From assembly GCA_003342815.1 (NCBI GenBank), contig PTEX01000060.1, positions 1,004,244-1,068,243 of the forward strand: a stretch of DNA of 64,000 nucleotides, written 5' to 3'. Of this stretch, positions 59,731 through 64,000 are shown piece by piece; the first letter of the stretch is position 1, and every line of letters starts with the position of its first letter. The DNA comes from Eudromia elegans. Taxonomy: Eukaryota; Chordata; Aves; Tinamiformes; Tinamidae. The notes under the pieces were generated by a model. That model worked only from the letters and a program-made list of their open reading frames with translations, was not told the origin of the DNA and did not search any database. The position numbers and the translations under genes are program-made.

Positions 59731-62700
59731 CAAAACATTGCTCCAACCTTTCTAGATCTTTTGGTCATACAGAAAATGAGCCCATGAATTAAATTGACAT
59801 CAAAATTCATTAACAGTGTTTCTGAGCCCAGTTTGAACAGTCTGAAATCCTTTGCACAGACTCAGCCCTGTATCAAAATACTTTGCTCTCTCCTACTACA
59901 CTACTACAGCACTTGCATTATTTTGGAGGGTCAGTAATGATCTTTGCCTCATGTTATTGAGATGATGGTTGCAAAGGTATGGGAAATATTTTTGGGAAAC
60001 AATTTTTTACTACTTCATAGAAATAAATGCCACAGGAAATGTTATCCTTTGGAAAATGTATCTACCCAGAGAATGACAAACTTCTGTCTTCGCTTGAAGC
60101 ACCTCTGTGAGCTAACCAGATCCTGGGACCTTGGGCTAATAGGACACACAGGAAGAAATATTGTACTTTTTACTAAATATCATAACTTAAGCAGTAGAAG
60201 ACAACAATTTCTGGAAAGTTTATAGCATTTTGATTACGTTATAAATTTCTTTGTAATCTTTAAGATGACTCCTTGTTCTGTGAAGGAAAAAATTAGTGGG
60301 TGTCAAATTAGTTTGAGATCCACAGCCTTAAAGGCATGTGGGGCTTGATATGGTGCTCCGCTCAAATCTGTAGGTGCAAAATACATACACAGAACCTCGG
60401 AGTTTAAATAACTTTGGTGATTCCAGGCTGTTGAGACAGCAAGCTGGCCTGTCTCAGGGGCACTGGTTTGAAATGCTTTTTAGAACGACCTAGGCATACT
60501 CCCTGCTTTGAAGGACAATTTTATTTGGCTATTCCTCATTCAGAGACTCTTATTGCATTTTATACAGAATTCTACTATGCATGAGAAAAAGCATGGAAAA
60601 GAAGGATGAAATGGTGCAAGTATTAAAAATACGAATGGATGAGTGAAGATTGTTATTATTTACAAGCAGCAGCTATAATGTGATCTCAGATCACTGACAG
60701 CTGGTCCCTCTGTGACACTTCTAGCTCCAGTTAAAAGTCTTGCTCCATTTTCAGTTTGGTAAGAATATTTAGAATTGTTAAGTGGCAAAATTGGCAGCAT
60801 AGTGAAGATGTAAAAATGTCAATAAACCCGTATCCTTTCACCTGATTTCTAGAGTGAAGTTTCTAGTGCTTCTATGAATGGATTTTAAGTGTTAGTTTGA
60901 AGGAGAGAGGTTAACAGGAACTAGGGGAGACTTGCACTATTTATTCTTCAGAGCCAAGGACCAACTACATGGATAAAATCACCAAAGTTTTTCACTACCA
61001 TGCATCTAAAATCCCAAATGTGAGATGGCATGACTGGAGTATTCAACCCTCCTTGTTTTAAGCAATTAGATTGGTTAGCTTTAAAGTTAACAATGATATG
61101 GAAGCATGCTAGGTGCTGTTTAACTTGCGTGCTCTGAATTGCCTTCTCCAGGTGTCTGCCTCTTTTTACTGAATATATTAGGAGTCTAGACTTCAAATTC
61201 AGCCTATCAGTCTGAAAGCCTAAAGCCTTTATGTGATAATACAGTTTTATAGACTTGAATGAAATTACTAGACTCATTCGACTGTTAAAGTTAAGCAGGT
61301 GCATAAATGATGGCAGAATTAGGAGAATGGTTTTCTACTTCGTGCTTTCAAGGACCGCAGTTTTCTTGCAAAGTGTCAACACAGCTCTAGAAACTGACAA
61401 GTTGGTAAATGATTGAGTTTTTTTATGGTAATAGTAATATTTATAATTGATCTAATGAATGACCTTGAATGAATGACCAACTTGAGAGGCTGTGATGATC
61501 ACAGACCATTTCAAAGAGAGCACATCCAAACATTTCCTGACAGTGACGTTGCTCTCTTTAATTCCTGAAATCTGAGGAATTATTAAATTAAAACAAACAA
61601 ACAAAAAAATCTGGGATGGCAAGTAGATCATTGTTCTTTTCAGCTCCACAGGGAGCCACTGTGAACATCTGCAAGACACTATCACCTACCAGGCAGAACA
61701 AAGCAGGTAATGATGAAAATACACATGAGGATAATTATACTAAATAGTTTTAGAAATAAGAAAGGGGAAAAAACAAAAAGGATTGATAGAGCTGAAGTGC
61801 AAGGTCCCATTCCCTGTGAAGGAAACTACCAAGCTCCTATGCATCTTATAGAGTTCTATGTGAGTTGAGCCAGTAGACTAAGATTGATTCTGGCCCAAAG
61901 ACTTTTATTGATGTACAGACACTGAAGGTGATGTCTAATGAAAACTCTATAATAAGAGACTACAAATACGAGATGTCTGAGGAAGAGCTTTTGGCTTTCT
62001 CTGAAAGAAAAAAAAAAAAAAGGTGGAAACATTCTTGTCAGACCATAGTAGTGTTGGAGCCTTTCAGTCTTCAGAGAAGGCCTGCTTCCCCTTTATTTTA
62101 CAATTTACATTTTTTTTTACAGTTTACCTTTATACAGTTTTCCTTGGTTGTGAAACATGTAATTTCCCTTTAATTTATTGCTGAATTACAATTGTAAAGT
62201 AGAATTCAATCCATAAGCAATTTTGGTCTGTGTTTTGTACCCATCTGAGCAAGATAACAGCAGAAAGCTACTGACAAAATATGGTTGACACCTGGTGTTT
62301 TCTGAAGGTCTCCGTGATATCACTGCCTCAGCCTACAGCCTGCTACCTATAAGTACCATTGCAGTTTCAGTGTAAGCAGACACTGGACAGGTCCTGTACA
62401 TCACTGGCTGTTGGCAGGTGTCATGAACTTGCAGGGGAGAAAGAATGCACCTTAAAGAATGACCTTAAAGTCACTAAATATATTTGAGAAGAAAGAACCT
62501 CTAATTTCCATGCTAACATTCACCCCCATATGGAAGCTAACTCTTGGAAAAATAAACCTCAGGGTGCACAAAAGCAAACAATGCTGAACTAAAGAAAATG
62601 AATGAGAATGATAGATCAACAAAAGTAGCCAGGAGAGTAGTCTTAGGTTAAAAGTTTGTTGCTCCCTGACTACAGGTGAGCTGAGTAGTCTAATAATTCT

Positions 62701-63423
62701 TCTGTAAAATGATACTGTAATCAGAGCTGCCTTGAAATTCCCCGCTAAATCCCCATAACTGGAAAATGTTGACTAGCTAAAATTAGTATTTCACTTGGGA
62801 ATATAAATAGCAGTGTGAGAAAGAGATTGAGTTTCTAGACAAAAGTGAAAGTCATTCCAGAATTCAACAAGTCTGAGAAATAAGAGTCTTCAGAGTCGCC
62901 ATGTGTGAGACTGAAGTGGAAATTGGAATAAACTAGCTGAGAAAGCAAAGATTTAATCTACTTTTCTCATATCTCTGGTAGCTGTTCTTACATTGATTCT
63001 TAGCAGAGGCAGAAGAAAGTGTCCCATTTTCTGATGACTTTTGAAAAAAACTCCAACAAGTGTTCTGTAATATAGAAGAATCATCTTGAAACATGGAAAC
63101 TCTCCTCACTGGATCATAAAATATATTTATCACCTGCTCTATATAATCATATGATCTTTTCTTTCTGAGAACTCAAGAATCCATGTCCTGAAGACTGCAG
63201 TATATGTGGATGCATGTACACCATATTTCAAGCACAGGCTTGAGCCCATGTTTGAGATTAAACTTGCTCCACACCTTCACTGCATAGATGATATGAGCAG
63301 CCGTTCAGTCATGAAATAGAAATCACTCTCTATGCGCAATACAGCAGAAACCTTGAAGACAAGCTACTCTTTAGTGAGGGCACAACCATAGGAGCGGGTT
63401 ACTGCTATTCATTTCATCTTCGC

Positions 63424-63670
63424 ATAGAATCATAGAATCCTTAAGATTGGAAGGGACCTTTAGAGATCATCTAGTCCAATCCCCCATGCACGTGCAGGGT
63501 TGTCTAGAGCATGTGGCACAGGATTGCGTCCAAGCAGGTTTTGAAGATCTCCAGAGAAGGAGACTCCACAACCTCTCTCAATAACCTGTTCCAGTGCTCT
63601 GTCACTCTCACTATTAAGAATTTTTTCCTTAAATTCCTGTGGAAGTTTTGGTCCTCATGCAATAATTTAA
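63424..63670 (-). mobile_element. CR1 LINE 3' end, minus strand (copy I)
   Basis: On the minus strand it contains the ORF2 end block CCAGTGCTCTGTCACTCTC (seen in reverse), the 3' UTR with CCTGTGCCACATGCTCTAG, the GC hairpin region at 63483-63499 and two terminal octamers (ATTCTATG type). It shares the 19-nt CCTGTGCCACATGCTCTAG block exactly with copy H at 46721-47156, so they belong to one subfamily, distinct from copies A and D. It is 5'-truncated near 63670. Confidence 0.95.
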
Positions 63671-64000
63671 TGTAGTTCTTTCTACAAAAAACATTGGCAC
63701 AGTTATGCCAATGTTAAGATGTTAGATAAATATCAGAAGATATTGTGTAAAAATAGATTCCTCATTTGTGTTTTTAAGCTCATAAAAATAGGCTTGAATT
63801 TCAAATAGATTGTTCAGATTATTGCTAGTAATAAAGAGCTTCCTGCGTGCCATCTTTTTCTCTCAATTTTCTTGTACTTTATATAATATTAAAATACACT
63901 TAAGATGCATCTTCTAGATGTTACTCAGGATATGGAAAGTAGCTTTTCTAATCACCTTGAGGAGGAGGATGCTGAAATGAACATATTTCTACCTGTTCTG
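63671..64000. other. unique AT-rich non-coding sequence
   Basis: Only AT-rich unique sequence is seen up to the window end. Confidence 0.5.

Larger units (their letters stand above)
53738..63423. other. mostly unique non-coding sequence
   Basis: Apart from the repeats listed separately, nothing can be assigned. The longest gap-free open frame in the window (58742-59185, minus, 147 codons) lies here and has no family I know. A CAAA/CAA simple repeat lies at 55937-55976, and a candidate conserved block at 59545-59730. A CAAA-rich tract is at 61590-61608. Confidence 0.45.

Noticed and set aside
60948-61304. 118-codon minus-strand open frame
   Set aside because: Length is within chance expectation and no domain, membrane segment or motif is evident.
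1-64000. Endogenous retroviruses or LTR elements
   Set aside because: I looked for paired long terminal repeats, primer-binding-site-like and polypurine-tract-like sequence and gag/pol/env-type frames, and found none I could support. All RT-like sequence seen is CR1.
1-64000. tRNA, rRNA, CRISPR array or bacterial operon structure
   Set aside because: No cloverleaf with A and B boxes, no rRNA core motif, no regularly spaced direct repeats and no packed long open frames were seen.

Overview
The window is most likely from a bird nuclear genome, in a gene-poor intergenic or deep intronic stretch. The main evidence is nine or ten fragments of the CR1 (chicken repeat 1) LINE family. They show the avian-type CR1 3' end: a GC hairpin, the GTTGGACTAGATGATCTC-like block, and terminal ATTCTATG or ATTCTGTG octamers. 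The base composition is AT-rich, no CpG island is seen, and no exon series can be joined into a known gene. Crocodile or turtle cannot be excluded from sequence alone, but the sparse, mostly 5'-truncated CR1 content fits a bird better.

Layout. 1-3434 holds only short tandem repeats and unique sequence. 3435-5230 is a CR1 cluster with two minus-strand pieces and one plus-strand piece; the plus piece still encodes the reverse transcriptase FADD box. 5231-20691 is mostly unique and includes a G-rich block near 12.6-13.4 kb with one exon-like open stretch. 20692-21025 is a minus-strand CR1 3' end. 22798-22876 is a 79-nt T run that leads straight into a 405-nt run of N. 23.8-24.2 kb is an AT-rich block dense in homeodomain-type motifs that looks like a conserved non-coding element. 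25.6 kb holds an old CR1. 37.3-38.0, 41.9-42.3 and 46.7-47.2 kb hold plus-strand CR1 copies of different ages. 53.5 kb holds a very old CR1/L3-like 3' end. 54.6 kb is a CTTTTT hexamer microsatellite. 63.4-63.7 kb holds another fairly young minus-strand CR1 3' end.

No protein-coding host gene, tRNA, rRNA, CRISPR array, or endogenous retrovirus/LTR element could be supported. The open reading frames here are short and within chance expectation, come from CR1, or are artefacts of homopolymers, the assembly gap or the microsatellite. The points most worth checking are the two CR1 subfamily signatures with an apparently preserved 3' hairpin, the rearranged CR1 cluster, the candidate conserved non-coding blocks, a set of worn repeat relics built on TAGGTGCCTAA and CCATTGA..TCAATGG modules, and a 27-nt sequence shared by two places 7.2 kb apart. 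I did not identify an undescribed biological system.
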